Below, one piece after another: positions 8,227 through 17,433 of a stretch of DNA of 53,940 nt. A model generated the notes under the pieces. That model was not told the DNA's origin. It did no database searches and worked only from the letters and a program-made list of their open reading frames with translations. A program made the translations under genes and the position numbers. The DNA lies in NCBI RefSeq assembly GCF_000719705.1, contig NZ_JOHO01000047.1:1-53940 (forward strand), given 5' to 3'. Positions within the stretch are counted from its first letter, which is position 1; every line of letters starts with the position of its first letter. This DNA comes from Streptomyces sp. NRRL S-350 (GTDB lineage: Bacteria; Actinomycetota; Actinomycetes; Streptomycetales; Streptomycetaceae).

Positions 8227-8264
8227 AAAAAAGCGATCGAGCCCAGTCGGGCCCGATCGCTTTT
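8227..8264 (-). terminator. Hairpin with A/T flanks, terminator for rlmB
   Basis: An inverted repeat AAAAGCGATCGAGCCC / GGGCCCGATCGCTTTT (one mismatch) has an A run on one side and TTTT on the other. It is the most classical intrinsic terminator in the window. It lies 99 bases after the rlmB stop and before the DoxX start on the same strand. Confidence 0.85.
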
Positions 8265-8362
8265 CACCCGGATTACGGAGAATTCGGAAGAACGCCTGCG
8301 CTCCGCATCCCCGATGTGCTCAGCAAATCACTGCCCAGCACCCGGCACCCGGCACCCCGCAC

Positions 8363-9355
8363 TCAGCGCTTGGCGCGCAGTCGAGCGGCCTCGTACAGCA
8401 CGATGCCCGCCGCGACGCCCGCGTTCAGCGACTCGGTGAGGCCGGACATCGGGATCCGCACCCGCATGTCGCAGGTCTCCGAGACCAGTCGGGACAGGCC
8501 CTTGCCCTCGCTGCCCGCGACGATCACGACCGGCCCGGTCAGCAGCTCCAGGTCGCCGAGCTCGCCCTCACCGTCGGCGGCCAGGCCGACCACCATCAGG
8601 CCGGCCTTCTGGTAGGCCTCCAGGGTGCGGGTGAGGTTGGTGGCCCGGGCGACGGGCAGCCGGGCGGCAGCGCCCGAGGACGTCTTCCAGGCACCGGCGG
8701 TCATGCCGGCCGCGCGGCGCTCGGGGATGACCACGCCGTGCGCGCCGAAGGCGGCGGCGGAGCGGACGACCGCGCCGAGGTTGCGCGAGTCGGTGACGCC
8801 GTCCAGCGCGATGATCAGCGCCTGCTGACCGGCGTCGGCGGCCTCGACCAGCAGGTCCTCGGGGTGCGCGTACTCGTACGGCGGCACCTGGAGCACCAGG
8901 CCCTGGTGGTTGAGCCCGCCGGTCATCTGGTCCAGCTGCGGGCGCGGGGCCTCCATCAGCGGGATGCCGCGGTCGTTGGCGGCCTGGAAGGCCTCGCGGA
9001 CGCGGTCGTCGGTGTCGATGAACTGCTGGACGTACAGCGCGTTGGCCGGCACGCCGCCCTGCAGTGCCTCGACCACCGAGTTGCGGCCGAAGACCAGCTC
9101 GGCGCTGCCCGCGCCGCCGCGGCCGCCGCGACCGCCGGCACCGGCCCGGCGCATGCCGGCGCGGGCCTTGGCGTCCCGCTCGCGCTTGAGCGCGGCGTTG
9201 GCCGCGCGCTGCTTGGGGTGGCCCTTGCGTTCCGCGCCGGGCGGGGTCGGGCCCTTGCCCTGGAGCGCCTTCCGGCTGTGGCCGCCGGTACCGACAGACG
9301 CGCCCTTCTTCGATCCGGGGTTGCGGCGGTTCCTGCGTGCACTGTTGCCGGCCAT
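8363..9355 (-). CDS. rlmB: 23S rRNA (guanosine-2'-O)-methyltransferase RlmB (TrmH/SPOUT family)
   Basis: The product has 330 residues. The first 90 are very basic and Gly/Arg-rich (MAGNSARRNRRNPGSKKGAS), an RNA-binding extension common in actinobacteria. A substrate-binding domain (ELVFGRNSVVEALQGG, RGIPLMEAPRPQLDQMT) and the SPOUT knot domain follow: LDGVTDSRNLGAVVRSAAAFG (motif 1 Asn and Arg), VVIVAGSEGKGLSRL (motif 2) and VRIPMSGLTESLNAGVAAGIVLYE (motif 3). RlmB methylates the 2'-OH of a conserved 23S rRNA guanosine (G2251 in E. coli) using SAM. It follows cysS on the same strand with a 135-base gap that contains GC-rich dyads, so the pair may be an operon with attenuation. Confidence 0.92.
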   Translation of the reverse strand: MAGNSARRNRRNPGSKKGASVGTGGHSRKALQGKGPTPPGAERKGHPKQRAANAALKRERDAKARAGMRRAGAGGRGGRGGAGSAELVFGRNSVVEALQGGVPANALYVQQFIDTDDRVREAFQAANDRGIPLMEAPRPQLDQMTGGLNHQGLVLQVPPYEYAHPEDLLVEAADAGQQALIIALDGVTDSRNLGAVVRSAAAFGAHGVVIPERRAAGMTAGAWKTSSGAAARLPVARATNLTRTLEAYQKAGLMVVGLAADGEGELGDLELLTGPVVIVAGSEGKGLSRLVSETCDMRVRIPMSGLTESLNAGVAAGIVLYEAARLRAKR

Positions 9356-9490
9356 GGCTTACTTCCTGTCTGTCCGGCATGCCCGGCCGCCCCGTTTCTG
9401 TCCGGCGGCGGCCGTCGGCATGCGCTACGTCATGCGGGAGGGCCGCACCGGTCCGGTACGGCCCACCCTCACCCCGATCGTGAGACGGGG

Positions 9491-10885
9491 TTACTGGCTG
9501 TTGATCGTCCAGCGCGGGCCGGACGGGGTGTCCTCGATCGCCAGCCCGGCGAGGCCGAGCTGGTCGCGGATGGCATCCGCGGTGGCGAAGTCCTTGCGCT
9601 CGCGCGCCGCCTGCCGCTGGTCCAGGACCAGGCGGACCAGCGAGTCGACCACGCCGTGGAGGTCTTCGCCGCGCTCCGTCCCGGCCCAGTGCGGGTCGAG
9701 CGGGTCGAGGCCCAGTACTCCGAGCATCGCACGGACCTCGGCGAGTCGCGCCACCACGCTCTCCTTGTCGTCCGCGTTCAGGGCGCTGTTGCCCTGGCGG
9801 ACGGCGGTGTGCACGACGGCCAGCGCCTGCGGAACGCCGAAGTCGTCGTCCATCGCCTCGGCGAAGGCCGGCGGCACCTCGGGCGCCGCGTCGACCGCTC
9901 CGCAGCGTTCGACGGCGCGCTGGATGAAGCCCTCGATCCGGCCGAAGCCGGCCTCGGCCTCGCGCAGCGACTCCTCGCTGTACTCGATCATCGAGCGGTA
10001 GTGCGGGGCCGCCAGGTAGTAGCGGAGCACGATCGGCCGCCACGTCCGGACCATCTCGGCGACGAGCACCGAGTTGCCCAGCGACTTGCTCATCTTCTCA
10101 CCGGCCAGGGTGACCCAGGCGTTGTGCACCCAGAAGTTCGCGAAGTCGTCGCCGAAGGCCTTGGACTGGGCGATCTCGTTCTCGTGGTGCGGGAAGACCA
10201 GGTCGAGTCCGCCGCCGTGGATGTCGAAGGCCTCGCCCAGGTACTTGTGGGCCATCGCCGAGCACTCCAGGTGCCAGCCCGGGCGGCCGCGGCCCCACGG
10301 GGTGTCCCAGCTCGGCTCGCCCGGCTTGACGGCCTTCCACATCGCGAAGTCGCGCTGGTCCCGCTTGCCGGTCTCGCCGTCCCCCTCGGGCTGGCGCAGG
10401 TCGGCCAGCTTCTGGTTGGAGAGCGCGAGGTACTCGGGGTACGACTTCACGTCGAAGTAGACGTTGCCGTCGGCCGCGTAGGCGTGGCCCCGCTCGATGA
10501 GCCCCTGCATCATCTCGACCATCTCGGGGACGTGCCCGGTGGCCCGCGGTTCGACGGTCGGCGGCAGGCACCCGAGGGCGCTGTAGCCGTCGTTGAAGGC
10601 GCGCTCATTCTCGTAGGCGATCTGCCACCACGGCGTGCCGAGCTCGCGCTCCTTGGCGATGATCTTGTCGTCGATGTCGGTGACGTTCCGGACGAACGTC
10701 ACCTGGTAGCCGCGGTAGGCGAACCACCGCTGCATGATGTCGAAGTCGAGGTAGGACCGGATGTGTCCGATGTGAGGCGCCGACTGGACGGTAGCGCCGC
10801 ACAGGTAGATCGAGACACAACCCGGTACAAGCGGGACGAAGTCGCGTACCTGTCGGGTGCTGGTGTCGTACAGACGAATGCTCAC
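9491..10885 (-). CDS. cysS: Cysteinyl-tRNA synthetase
   Basis: The product has 464 residues. It charges tRNA-Cys in the cytoplasm. Visible class I features are the zinc-ligand Cys in [15 protein letters not shown] with the HIGH box, the region [15 protein letters not shown] with the second zinc Cys, the histidines [10 protein letters not shown], and the KMSKSLGN loop. The C-terminal helical bundle/anticodon region ends [12 protein letters not shown] at 10885 ([13 protein letters not shown]) is preferred to the longer open frame because family members begin with this strand. The cysS-rlmB order is conserved in actinobacteria. It is not the mycothiol ligase MshC, which is shorter and lacks this C-terminal region. 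Confidence 0.93.
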   Translation of the reverse strand: MSIRLYDTSTRQVRDFVPLVPGCVSIYLCGATVQSAPHIGHIRSYLDFDIMQRWFAYRGYQVTFVRNVTDIDDKIIAKERELGTPWWQIAYENERAFNDGYSALGCLPPTVEPRATGHVPEMVEMMQGLIERGHAYAADGNVYFDVKSYPEYLALSNQKLADLRQPEGDGETGKRDQRDFAMWKAVKPGEPSWDTPWGRGRPGWHLECSAMAHKYLGEAFDIHGGGLDLVFPHHENEIAQSKAFGDDFANFWVHNAWVTLAGEKMSKSLGNSVLVAEMVRTWRPIVLRYYLAAPHYRSMIEYSEESLREAEAGFGRIEGFIQRAVERCGAVDAAPEVPPAFAEAMDDDFGVPQALAVVHTAVRQGNSALNADDKESVVARLAEVRAMLGVLGLDPLDPHWAGTERGEDLHGVVDSLVRLVLDQRQAARERKDFATADAIRDQLGLAGLAIEDTPSGPRWTINSQ

Positions 10886-10981
10886 AGCGTCAAGCGTAGT
10901 GGGCGGCGGGGGGTGCCCCGCCACATTCCCCGGGACAACGGTGGTGTGATCCCGGGGAACGGCAGGTCGCGGGCCGGAACC

Positions 10982-11377
10982 TCAGAGGCTGCCGACCACC
11001 TTGCGCGGGGTGAGCCGCACCACCACCCGGACGTCGTCCGGGCCGTCCCAGGTGTACTTGTCCACCCCCCGGTACTTGGCGGCCAGCTCGTCGATCAGCT
11101 CCCGGCCGCCCTCGGTGGTCAGGGTGACCTCCCCGCGCGCCTCCAGGTACTCGTACGGGCTGTCCGCCGGGTTGACCAGGATCGAGACGCGGGGGTCGCG
11201 CACCAGGTTGAGGTGCTTGCGGCGGCCCTCGACGGTGGAGAACAGGATGTCTTCGCCGTCCCGCTTGACCCAGACCACCGAGGACTGGGGGCTGCCGTCG
11301 GGCTGGATCGTGGAGACCACGGCGAAGCTCTTGCCGTCGATCAACGCCTTGGCACGGTCGGAGAGTTGGGTGCTCAT
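10982..11377 (-). CDS. PPOX-class F420/FMN-dependent oxidoreductase
   Basis: The product has 131 residues and a split-barrel flavin fold. MSTQLSDRAKALIDGKSFAVVSTIQPDGSPQSSVVWVKRDGEDILFS is typical of pyridoxamine-5'-phosphate oxidase-like F420 or FMN reductases. RRKHLNLVRDPRVSILVNPADSPYEYLEARGEVTL forms the central barrel, and DDVRVVVRLTPRKVV is the usual C-terminal strand. Substrates of this class are mostly unknown. ATG at 11377 follows GATGAGGATTCC, an AGGA placed reasonably. It lies on the same strand between ispF and cysS, with its own gaps on both sides. Confidence 0.85.
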   Translation of the reverse strand: MSTQLSDRAKALIDGKSFAVVSTIQPDGSPQSSVVWVKRDGEDILFSTVEGRRKHLNLVRDPRVSILVNPADSPYEYLEARGEVTLTTEGGRELIDELAAKYRGVDKYTWDGPDDVRVVVRLTPRKVVGSL

Positions 11378-11518
11378 ACTGGAATCCTCATCTCGTCGGC
11401 GGCGGTACGGCCCGAGGGGAAGCCCCGCACGGGCCCGAAACCGCACAGTATCGACTCAGGCCCCCGTCAAGCCGGGTGAACACCCGTCAGCCACCGGTTC
11501 TTCCCGGCCCGCTCACCT

Positions 11519-11566
11519 CACCGGCTCACCGGCTCACCGGCACACCGGCACACCGGCCCACCGGTC
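11519..11566. repeat. 8-bp tandem repeat (CACCGGCT-type), 6 units
   Basis: Six units of CACCGGCT, CACCGGCA, CACCGGCC or CACCGGTC are adjacent without gaps, in the 280-base gap between ispF and the PPOX gene. An 8-base period cannot be part of a translated repeat in one frame. It is one of several 8-bp arrays in this window. Confidence 0.85.
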
Positions 11567-11657
11567 GGAGCCCGCCCGACCCGCCAACGGCCTGCCGCAC
11601 CGGCCGGGCCTGCCGCCGAGCACCCCGAGTGCACCGAGCCCGCCGAGCGCAGCGGGC

Positions 11658-12149
11658 TCAACGCCGCTCGTACACCAGGGCGGTGGCGATCGCCGCCAGC
11701 CCCTCGGCCCGGCCGGTGAGGCCCAGCCCGTCCGTGGTGGTGCCGGAGACGGACACCGGGGCGCCGGCCGCCTCCGAGAGCACGGCCTGCGCCTCGGCCC
11801 GCCGTTTGCCGATCTTCGGCCGGACGCCGATCACCTGGACCGCGATGTTGCCGATCTCGAAGCCGGCCTCGCGGACCAGCCGGGCCGCCTCGCCGAGCAG
11901 CTTCACCCCGGAGGCGCCGGCCCACTCCGGGCGGTCGGTGCCGAAGTGGGCGCCCAGGTCGCCGATCCCGGCGGCCGAGAACAGCGCGTCACAGGAGGCG
12001 TGCGCGGCCACGTCGGCGTCCGAGTGCCCGGAGAGCCCGACCCCGGCGTCCGGCCACTCCAGCCCGGCCACCCAGAGCAGGCGGCCGGCCTCGAAGGCGT
12101 GCACGTCGGTGCCGATCCCGATGCGGGGGATCAACGGGTCAGTAGGCAT
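11658..12149 (-). CDS. ispF: 2-C-methyl-D-erythritol 2,4-cyclodiphosphate synthase
   Basis: The product has 163 residues. It converts CDP-ME 2-phosphate to MEcPP with release of CMP in the non-mevalonate isoprenoid pathway. The metal site shows in [10 protein letters not shown] (Asp and His) and [44 protein letters not shown] and [19 protein letters not shown] are further family signatures. Length is normal for a stand-alone IspF. Its ATG lies inside the last codons of ispD (11-base overlap), so the two are translationally coupled. Confidence 0.95.
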   Translation of the reverse strand: MPTDPLIPRIGIGTDVHAFEAGRLLWVAGLEWPDAGVGLSGHSDADVAAHASCDALFSAAGIGDLGAHFGTDRPEWAGASGVKLLGEAARLVREAGFEIGNIAVQVIGVRPKIGKRRAEAQAVLSEAAGAPVSVSGTTTDGLGLTGRAEGLAAIATALVYERR

Positions 12150-12894
12150 CGGCGGCCCTCCGGCGGGCGAGTACGGCCTCGGCGAGCACGAGGTCCAGCG
12201 GGCGGGTGACCTTGAACGCCTCCTCGTGGCCGGGCACCACGACGACCCGGCCGCCGTAGCGCTCGACCAGGCCGGCGTCGTCGGTGACCGGCGGCGCGTC
12301 GGCGGTGCCGGCGCTCTCCTCGGCCAGCGCCTTGGCGTGCACCTCGGCCAGGGTGGCGCGGTCGAAGCCCTGCGGGGTCTGCACCGCGCGCAGGGTGGAC
12401 CGCTCGGGCGTGTCGAGCACCGGCTCGGGGTGGCCCGGGTTCGGCTCGACCCGTTTCACGGTGTCGGCCAGGGGCACCGCGGGCACCACTGCCCGTGCCC
12501 CGGCCCGGACGGCGGCGGCGACGGCGTCCACCACCTCGACCGGGACCAGCGGGCGGGCCGCGTCGTGCACCAGGACGATCTCCACGTCCTCGGGGATCGC
12601 GGCCAGGCCCAGCCGGACCGACTCCTGGCGGGTCGCGCCGCCGGCCACCACCCGGATGTCCTTGCCGTCCAGCCCGTGGCTGTCCAGCAGGGCGACCACT
12701 CCGGCCACCCCGTCCGCGGGTGCGGCGACGACGACCAGGCCGACGGCCCGGCTGCGGGCCAGCGCCCGGACGGCGTGCACCAGGAGCGGCACACCGCCCA
12801 GTTCCCGCAGGGCCTTCGGGGCCCCCGGCCCCAGCCGTTCGCCGCGTCCGGCGGCGGGCACCACTGCTGCTGCGACTGCTGCTGACGCGTTCAG
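12139..12894 (-). CDS. ispD: 2-C-methyl-D-erythritol 4-phosphate cytidylyltransferase
   Basis: The enzyme makes CDP-ME from MEP and CTP, one step before the reaction that feeds IspF. Visible signatures are [31 protein letters not shown] (nucleotide-binding loop), [26 protein letters not shown] and [17 protein letters not shown]. The start is unclear. The first ATG/GTG-type start in this frame is GTG at 12864, which would cut the first beta strand (the protein would begin MVPAAG). Ten codons upstream a CTG at 12894 follows GGAG at about 6 bases and would add [10 protein letters not shown], restoring the strand seen in homologues. An in-frame TGA lies just before. I annotate from the CTG. With the GTG start the product would be 241 aa. 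Confidence 0.85.
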   Translation of the reverse strand: MNASAAVAAAVVPAAGRGERLGPGAPKALRELGGVPLLVHAVRALARSRAVGLVVVAAPADGVAGVVALLDSHGLDGKDIRVVAGGATRQESVRLGLAAIPEDVEIVLVHDAARPLVPVEVVDAVAAAVRAGARAVVPAVPLADTVKRVEPNPGHPEPVLDTPERSTLRAVQTPQGFDRATLAEVHAKALAEESAGTADAPPVTDDAGLVERYGGRVVVVPGHEEAFKVTRPLDLVLAEAVLARRRAADAY

Positions 12895-13077
12895 GTTTCA
12901 CTCCTTCGGCGAAGTGGGTATGGCCTTGGCGTGCCCGGCGGGCGCACCGGGCCCCTTCCGAAGAACCACGGTCCGCTGCCCGCCGCACAGCTCCGCAAAA
13001 ACGGTCTTGCAGGCCTGGGACCGGCTCGGCCGGGAGGCGTCGTCCGGACACGCCTCAGCGCCCGAAGTGCCACTGCA

Positions 13078-13107
13078 CCACTCCCGGACGGTTCATCCGG
13101 GGAGTGG
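13078..13107 (-). terminator. Terminator between carD and ispD
   Basis: The inverted repeat CCACTCCCGGA / TCCGGGGAGTGG, with one bulged base and a CGGTTCA loop, lies 66 bases downstream of the carD stop. It separates carD from ispD, which are transcribed in the same direction with a gap of about 280 bases. Confidence 0.6.
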
Positions 13108-13172
13108 CGCGCCGACACCGGGCGCTGTGAGCGTTGGGCGGGCAGCCCGACTGCACTGCGTGGACGCGTGCG

Positions 13173-13655
13173 CTACGAGGCGAGGACCTCGTCGAGCAGC
13201 GTTTCCGCCTTGTCCTCGTTGGTGTTCTCCGCCAGCGCGAGTTCGCTGACGAGGATCTGGCGTGCCTTCGCGAGCATCCGCTTCTCGCCGGCCGAGAGGC
13301 CGCGCTCGCGCTCGCGACGCCAGAGGTCGCGCACAACCTCGGCGACCTTGATAACGTCGCCCGAGGCGAGCTTCTCCAGGTTCGCCTTGTAGCGACGGGA
13401 CCAGTTGGTCGGCTCTTCCGTGTACGGTGCGCGCAGCACCTCGAAGACCCGGTCCAGACCCTCCTGGCCGACTACATCGCGCACGCCGACGAACTCCGCG
13501 TTCTCGGCGGGCACGCGGAGCGTCAGGTCTCCCTGCTGCACCTTGAGCACCAGGTAGGTCTTGTCCACACCTTTGATCTGGCGAATCTCGATGGCCTCGA
13601 TCAGCGCGGCCCCGTGATGGGGGTAGACCACCGTGTCGCCAACCTTGAACGTCAT
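13173..13655 (-). CDS. carD: CarD-family RNA polymerase-binding transcriptional regulator
   Basis: The product has 160 residues. In actinobacteria CarD binds the RNA polymerase beta subunit and stabilises open complexes, especially at rRNA promoters. The N-terminal Tudor-like RNAP-interaction domain reads [20 protein letters not shown]. The middle region has [19 protein letters not shown]. The basic helical DNA-contact domain has [34 protein letters not shown] and a conserved Trp (DLWRRE). ATG at 13655 has AAGGGG 8-10 bases upstream. Length and order relative to ispD/ispF match other Streptomyces. Confidence 0.95.
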   Translation of the reverse strand: MTFKVGDTVVYPHHGAALIEAIEIRQIKGVDKTYLVLKVQQGDLTLRVPAENAEFVGVRDVVGQEGLDRVFEVLRAPYTEEPTNWSRRYKANLEKLASGDVIKVAEVVRDLWRRERERGLSAGEKRMLAKARQILVSELALAENTNEDKAETLLDEVLAS

Positions 13656-14129
13656 GTGACAGGACCCCTTCCGTGGCTTTCCAGAATAACACGCTTCTCG
13701 GCGCACCCGAAGGGCGTTTTCGCAGGTCAGGGCGGGTCTCGGGGCTTGACAAGGGCCCCCATGACGTGCTGCGGCCGCCGTTCGGGGGAGGCTTCCCGCA
13801 GGTCGGAGGCGGTTCCGGGGTTCGGAGAAACCCTTGCGCAACACCCCTGCAACCGTGATTGGATCTTGAGCTTTCACCCTTTTTCGGGTCGCGTCCGAAT
13901 CGTTATTCGATCTTGGTCGAAGCTTGTCCCCGGCGTGACCGTGACATGCCGGAGTCCGCGGACGTAGGCCCGGCCGTACGCCCGGACGTACGCCCGGACG
14001 TACGCCCGGACGGCCTCCGGCGGCCCTCGGGAGTGCGACACGGGGGACCACCCCGTGAGGAGCGCATAAGTGAGGTCGATAATCTGAGACCTGACCTACC
14101 GACACGTGACCTGAGGAGAAGCCGCCGCC
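13656..14129. other. Divergent promoter region between carD and a lipoprotein gene
   Basis: No gene is supported in these 474 bases. On the minus strand a possible carD promoter is TTCGGG, a 17-base spacer, then TATTCT at about 13684-13712. On the plus strand an AT-richer patch (TCCGAATCGTTATTCGATCT, about 13893-13912) contains a short dyad. A 12-bp tandem repeat lies at 13976-14011. Confidence 0.45.
13976..14011. repeat. 12-bp tandem repeat, 3 units
   Basis: GTACGCCCGGAC is repeated three times without gaps, preceded by a diverged copy (GTAGGCCCGGCC). It lies upstream of the lipoprotein gene. Each unit contains a short GTAC palindrome. No function can be assigned. Confidence 0.85.
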
Positions 14130-14822
14130 GTGAGCCGGAGCCTTCGACGCGGCAGCATCGCCGCCATCGCCGCCATCGCCATCGCCTCGCTGTCCTCCTG
14201 CGCGGCCGGCAACGCGCCGGACACCCTGCAGATCAAGCCCGACAACGCGGCAGCGACGCTCGGAGCGAACCTCCGGCTGAACAACATCGTGGTCGTCACC
14301 GGGGAGGGCACCGCAGGCGACTACACCGGCCCCGCCAACGTGGTCGTCAACGTCGCGAACACCGCGACCATCCCGGCCGAGCTGCAGTCCATCACCGTCG
14401 GCAACGGCGCCACCGCCACCTTCACCGACGCCGCGGGCGCCCCGCTGTCGAGCATCGTCATCCCGGCCGGCGGCGCGGTGGCGATCGGTGGCCAGGGCAA
14501 CCCGTCCGCCTCCGTCTCCTCGGCCTCCGTCTTCGTCGGCGGCTTCGTCACCACGACGTTCACCTTCAAGGACGGCCGGAAGGTCGACGCCCAGGCCGGC
14601 GTGAACCCGGACGCGGGCGAGAACGGCCGCGGCCTGTACAAGGGCTTCGGACCCACCCCCGCGGCGAGCTCCACGCCGTCGAAGAGCGCCTCCCCCAGCC
14701 CGGCCGCCCCGAGCACCGGTGCCGGCACTCCGACCGCCGGTGCCACCACCCCGGGCGCCTCGCCCACCGGCGCAGCCGTCCCGGCCGGCGCCACCACCCC
14801 CGCCGTCCCGGCCGCCCACTGA
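14130..14822 (+). CDS. Secreted lipoprotein of unknown function beside phoP
   Basis: The product has 230 residues and GTG at 14130 follows GAGGAG. The N-terminus [27 protein letters not shown] is a lipoprotein signal with lipobox LSSC, so the mature protein should be lipid-linked to the outer face of the membrane. Residues 30-165 are rich in beta-prone Val/Thr/Gly stretches ([40 protein letters not shown]), like the copper-chaperone-like or DUF461-type lipoproteins found in actinobacteria, though no Met/His copper motif is visible. The last 60 residues are Pro/Ala/Thr/Ser-rich wall-spanning-like sequence. It is convergent with phoP and shares a terminator with it. Confidence 0.8.
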   Translation: MSRSLRRGSIAAIAAIAIASLSSCAAGNAPDTLQIKPDNAAATLGANLRLNNIVVVTGEGTAGDYTGPANVVVNVANTATIPAELQSITVGNGATATFTDAAGAPLSSIVIPAGGAVAIGGQGNPSASVSSASVFVGGFVTTTFTFKDGRKVDAQAGVNPDAGENGRGLYKGFGPTPAASSTPSKSASPSPAAPSTGAGTPTAGATTPGASPTGAAVPAGATTPAVPAAH

Positions 14823-14872
14823 TCGACGGCATCCGCTCCCGGCGAGCCCGCACGGGCCGCCGGGAGCAATGC

Positions 14873-14905
14873 GACGGCCCCCGCCGAATGCCGGCGGGGG
14901 CCGTC
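14873..14905. terminator. Bidirectional terminator between the lipoprotein gene and phoP
   Basis: A perfect 14-bp stem (GACGGCCCCCGCCG and its complement) closes on a 5-base loop, 50 bases after the lipoprotein stop and 23 bases after the phoP stop on the other strand. Confidence 0.85.
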
Positions 14906-14928
14906 CGCATGGGCGGGTTGCCCGCGGT

Positions 14929-15624
14929 CTACGGCTCGAACTTGTAGCCCAGGCCGCGGACGGTGACCAGGTAGCGCGGCGCGCCCGGGTCCGGCTCGAT
15001 CTTGGCCCGGAGGCGCTTCACGTGGACGTCCAGGGTCTTGGTGTCGCCGACGTAGTCCGCGCCCCAGACCCGGTCGATCAGCTGCATGCGGGTGAGCACC
15101 CGGCCCGCGTTGCGCAGCAGCATCTCCAACAGGTCGAACTCCTTGAGCGGCAGGTCGACCTTGGCGCCGTCCACGGTCACCACGTGCCGGTCCACGTCCA
15201 TCCGGACCGGGCCCGCCTCCAGGGCGCCCGGGCCGCCGCCGTTCTCGCCCGCGCCGCCGTCCTCGCCGCGGCGGCGCAGCACCGCGCGGATCCGGGCGAC
15301 CAGCTCGCGGGTGGAGTACGGCTTGGTGACGTAGTCGTCCGCGCCTATCTCCAGGCCGACCACCTTGTCGATCTCGCTGTCCTTGGCGGTCACCATGATC
15401 ACCGGGACGTTGGAGCGCACCCGGAGCTGGCGGCAGACCTCGGTGCCGGGCAGGCCCGGCAGCATCAGGTCGAGCAGGACGAGGTCGGCGCCGTTGCGTT
15501 CGAACTGCTCCAGCGCGTCGGGGCCGGTGGCGGCCACGGCCACCTCGAAGCCCTCCTTGCGGAGCATGTACGAGAGGGCGTCGCTGAACGACTCCTCGTC
15601 CTCGACCACCAGTACTCGGGTCAC
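14929..15624 (-). CDS. phoP: PhoP-type response regulator (phosphate regulon)
   Basis: This 231-residue OmpR-family regulator has a receiver domain with acidic pocket VVEDEE, phosphoacceptor Asp in [19 protein letters not shown] and [12 protein letters not shown] Gly-rich linker ([11 protein letters not shown]) precedes the winged-helix domain with [41 protein letters not shown] and the end [10 protein letters not shown]. In Streptomyces PhoP controls phosphate scavenging and represses antibiotic production. GTG at 15624 begins 2 bases after the phoR stop with GGAGG inside the phoR end, so translation is coupled. The partner kinase and the divergent phoU make the assignment strong. Confidence 0.95.
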   Translation of the reverse strand: MTRVLVVEDEESFSDALSYMLRKEGFEVAVAATGPDALEQFERNGADLVLLDLMLPGLPGTEVCRQLRVRSNVPVIMVTAKDSEIDKVVGLEIGADDYVTKPYSTRELVARIRAVLRRRGEDGGAGENGGGPGALEAGPVRMDVDRHVVTVDGAKVDLPLKEFDLLEMLLRNAGRVLTRMQLIDRVWGADYVGDTKTLDVHVKRLRAKIEPDPGAPRYLVTVRGLGYKFEP

Positions 15625-15626
15625 GA

Positions 15627-17126
15627 TCAGGCCTCCGGGGCAAGCTGGGGGGTTGTGTCTGACAGGTGTGGTTCCCGCTCCCCGGCGGGGAGCGAACGGT
15701 CCGTGCGGGCCCTGCGGTCCGTACGGTCCGTGGCGGGGGCTCGGGGTGGCACGGCGGGCCCTCCGGCGTCCGGTTCGTGGCCCGGCGCATCGGCACCGGC
15801 CGGCCCGTGGCCCGGCTCCTGGCCCGGCGCGTGGTCCGGCTCGTGGCCCGGCTCGCCGGTGCCGTCCGACCCGTGGTCCGGCCCGATGCTCCGACCGGGC
15901 TCGTCGGCGGCGGGGACCTGGCCGGCGGGCAGGCGGACCGTGAAGGTCGAGCCCTGCCCCTCGACGCTCCACACCGAGACGGTGCCGCCGTGCGAGGCGG
16001 CCACGTGCTTGACGATGGAGAGGCCGAGGCCGGTGCCGCCGGTGGCCCGGGAGCGGGCCGGGTCGACGCGGTAGAAGCGCTCGAAGACCCGCTCGCGGTC
16101 CTTCTCGGAGATGCCGATGCCCTGGTCGGTGACCGAGATCTCGATGAGCTCGCCGTCCGCCTCGCCGAGCGCCGCGGCGCTGGAGATCCGTCGGGTGGCG
16201 ATCGCCACCCGGGTGCGCGGGGGGCTGTAGTTGACGGCGTTCTCGACCAGGTTGCCGAGCGCGGCGGCGAGCTGGCCGCGGTTGCCGTGCAGGTAGAGGC
16301 CGGCGATGCCGCCCGCCGCGATCAGGATCTGCTTGGCCGCGGCCTGCTGGCGGCAGCGGTCGATCGCCTCGGCGATCAGCTCGTCCACCGCGACCGGCTC
16401 CGGGTCCACCATCAGGCGGTCGTCCTGGACCCGCGAGAGGTCGATGATCTCCTGGACGAGGCTGGCCAGCCTGGTCGCCTCGACCTGCATCCGGCCGGCG
16501 AAGCGCTGCACCGCCTCCGGGTCGTCGGACGCGTCGGCGACCGCCTCGGAGAGCAGCGACAGGGCGCCGACCGGGGTCTTGAGCTCGTGGCTGACGTTGG
16601 CCACGAAGTCCCGGCGGACGGCCTCCACCCGGCGCCGCTCGGTCTGGTCCTCGACCAGCACCAGCACCAGCCGGGAGCCGAGCGGGGCGACCCGGACGGA
16701 GACCGCGAGCGGCTCGACCGCGCGGGCGGTGCCCGGCCGGGGCACCTCCAGCTCGACCTGGCGGATCTCGCCGTCCCGGCGCGTGGCGCGGGCCAGCGCG
16801 AGCATCTGGTCCACGGCGACGGCGCCGCCCCGCACCAGGCCCATCGCGTACGCCGCCGAGCTGGCCTTGACCACCTCGTCGCCCTCTCCCAGCACGATCG
16901 CGCAGGAGCGGAGTACGGAGAGCACCGTGTCGACCCCCGGCGGCAGTGGGGGCTCGGGGTTGCCGGTGCCCAGTCCCTGGTACCGGCCGTGGTTCTTGCC
17001 GCCTGTTCCGCCGTGTCTGCCCCTGGCCTGCTCGCGCTCGCTCCAACGGAAGGCGATGGAGGCGGTGAGGCCGACGCCGAGCCCGGCTATGGCGCAGGCA
17101 GCGGCGGCGGCCACGTTCACGTCCAT
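15627..17126 (-). CDS. phoR: PhoR-type sensor histidine kinase
   Basis: The product has 499 residues. It has one N-terminal membrane helix (VAAAAACAIAGLGVGLTASIAF), a PAS-like region, and the kinase core: H box RRDFVANVSHELKTPVGALSLL, N box GNLVENAVNYSP, G1 VTDQGIGISEKDRERVFERFYR, G2 GGTGLGLSIVKHV. The extracytoplasmic part is almost absent, as in other actinobacterial PhoR. After the kinase a tail of about 100 residues is unusual: it is built from EPGHEPDHAPGQEPGHGPAG-like repeats and then charged sequence. ATG at 17126 (MDVNVAAAA) is preferred to the upstream ATG because the extra residues are unlike the family. PHO-box-like repeats lie 74 bases upstream. Confidence 0.95.
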   Translation of the reverse strand: MDVNVAAAAACAIAGLGVGLTASIAFRWSEREQARGRHGGTGGKNHGRYQGLGTGNPEPPLPPGVDTVLSVLRSCAIVLGEGDEVVKASSAAYAMGLVRGGAVAVDQMLALARATRRDGEIRQVELEVPRPGTARAVEPLAVSVRVAPLGSRLVLVLVEDQTERRRVEAVRRDFVANVSHELKTPVGALSLLSEAVADASDDPEAVQRFAGRMQVEATRLASLVQEIIDLSRVQDDRLMVDPEPVAVDELIAEAIDRCRQQAAAKQILIAAGGIAGLYLHGNRGQLAAALGNLVENAVNYSPPRTRVAIATRRISSAAALGEADGELIEISVTDQGIGISEKDRERVFERFYRVDPARSRATGGTGLGLSIVKHVAASHGGTVSVWSVEGQGSTFTVRLPAGQVPAADEPGRSIGPDHGSDGTGEPGHEPDHAPGQEPGHGPAGADAPGHEPDAGGPAVPPRAPATDRTDRRARTDRSLPAGEREPHLSDTTPQLAPEA

Positions 17127-17199
17127 GTGGCCAGCGTAAGCGCACGGCCAGGCCACTCCCCAAGGGGTGGATCAAGGCATCGACCGCACGTTGCCGAGA

Positions 17200-17232
17200 A
17201 TTCACCTCCACGTAGCTGCCGATTCACCGCAC
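17200..17232. promoter_or_regulatory. PHO-box-like direct repeats in the phoR-phoU intergenic region
   Basis: ATTCACC occurs at 17200 and again at 17222, exactly 22 bases apart, which is two 11-base PhoP repeat units. The unit between them (CGTAGCTGCCG) is degenerate. Streptomyces PhoP binds 11-bp direct repeats resembling GTTCACC, and the divergent phoU/phoRP region is a known self-regulated target. Nothing else gene-like is present in the 307-base gap. Confidence 0.6.
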
Positions 17233-17433
17233 TGGCCGTGCGGCGTCGCCCGGGCGGCGGAAAGTTGGCCGGGCAGCCCGTGTGGGAGAGATCGGTGGGT
17301 GGGAACAGCGGCCACCGGCTCGGGTGTGCGCGTACGATGCGCGCCACCAGCAGCGGCCACCCGGACGCCGGAACGACAGTCGGACGGGATGACCGGTCGG
17401 CACCGCCACCGACACAGCTACTGAGGAGAGAAC

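Noticed and set aside
8738..11479. 913-codon open frame on the plus strand
   Set aside because: It is antisense to rlmB, cysS and the PPOX gene. It has repetitive Arg/Val/Glu/Gly composition and no domains; in high-GC DNA such shadow frames are expected.
11519..11566. CRISPR-like array
   Set aside because: Units are contiguous without spacers. The same applies to the other tandem arrays in the window, and no cas genes are present.
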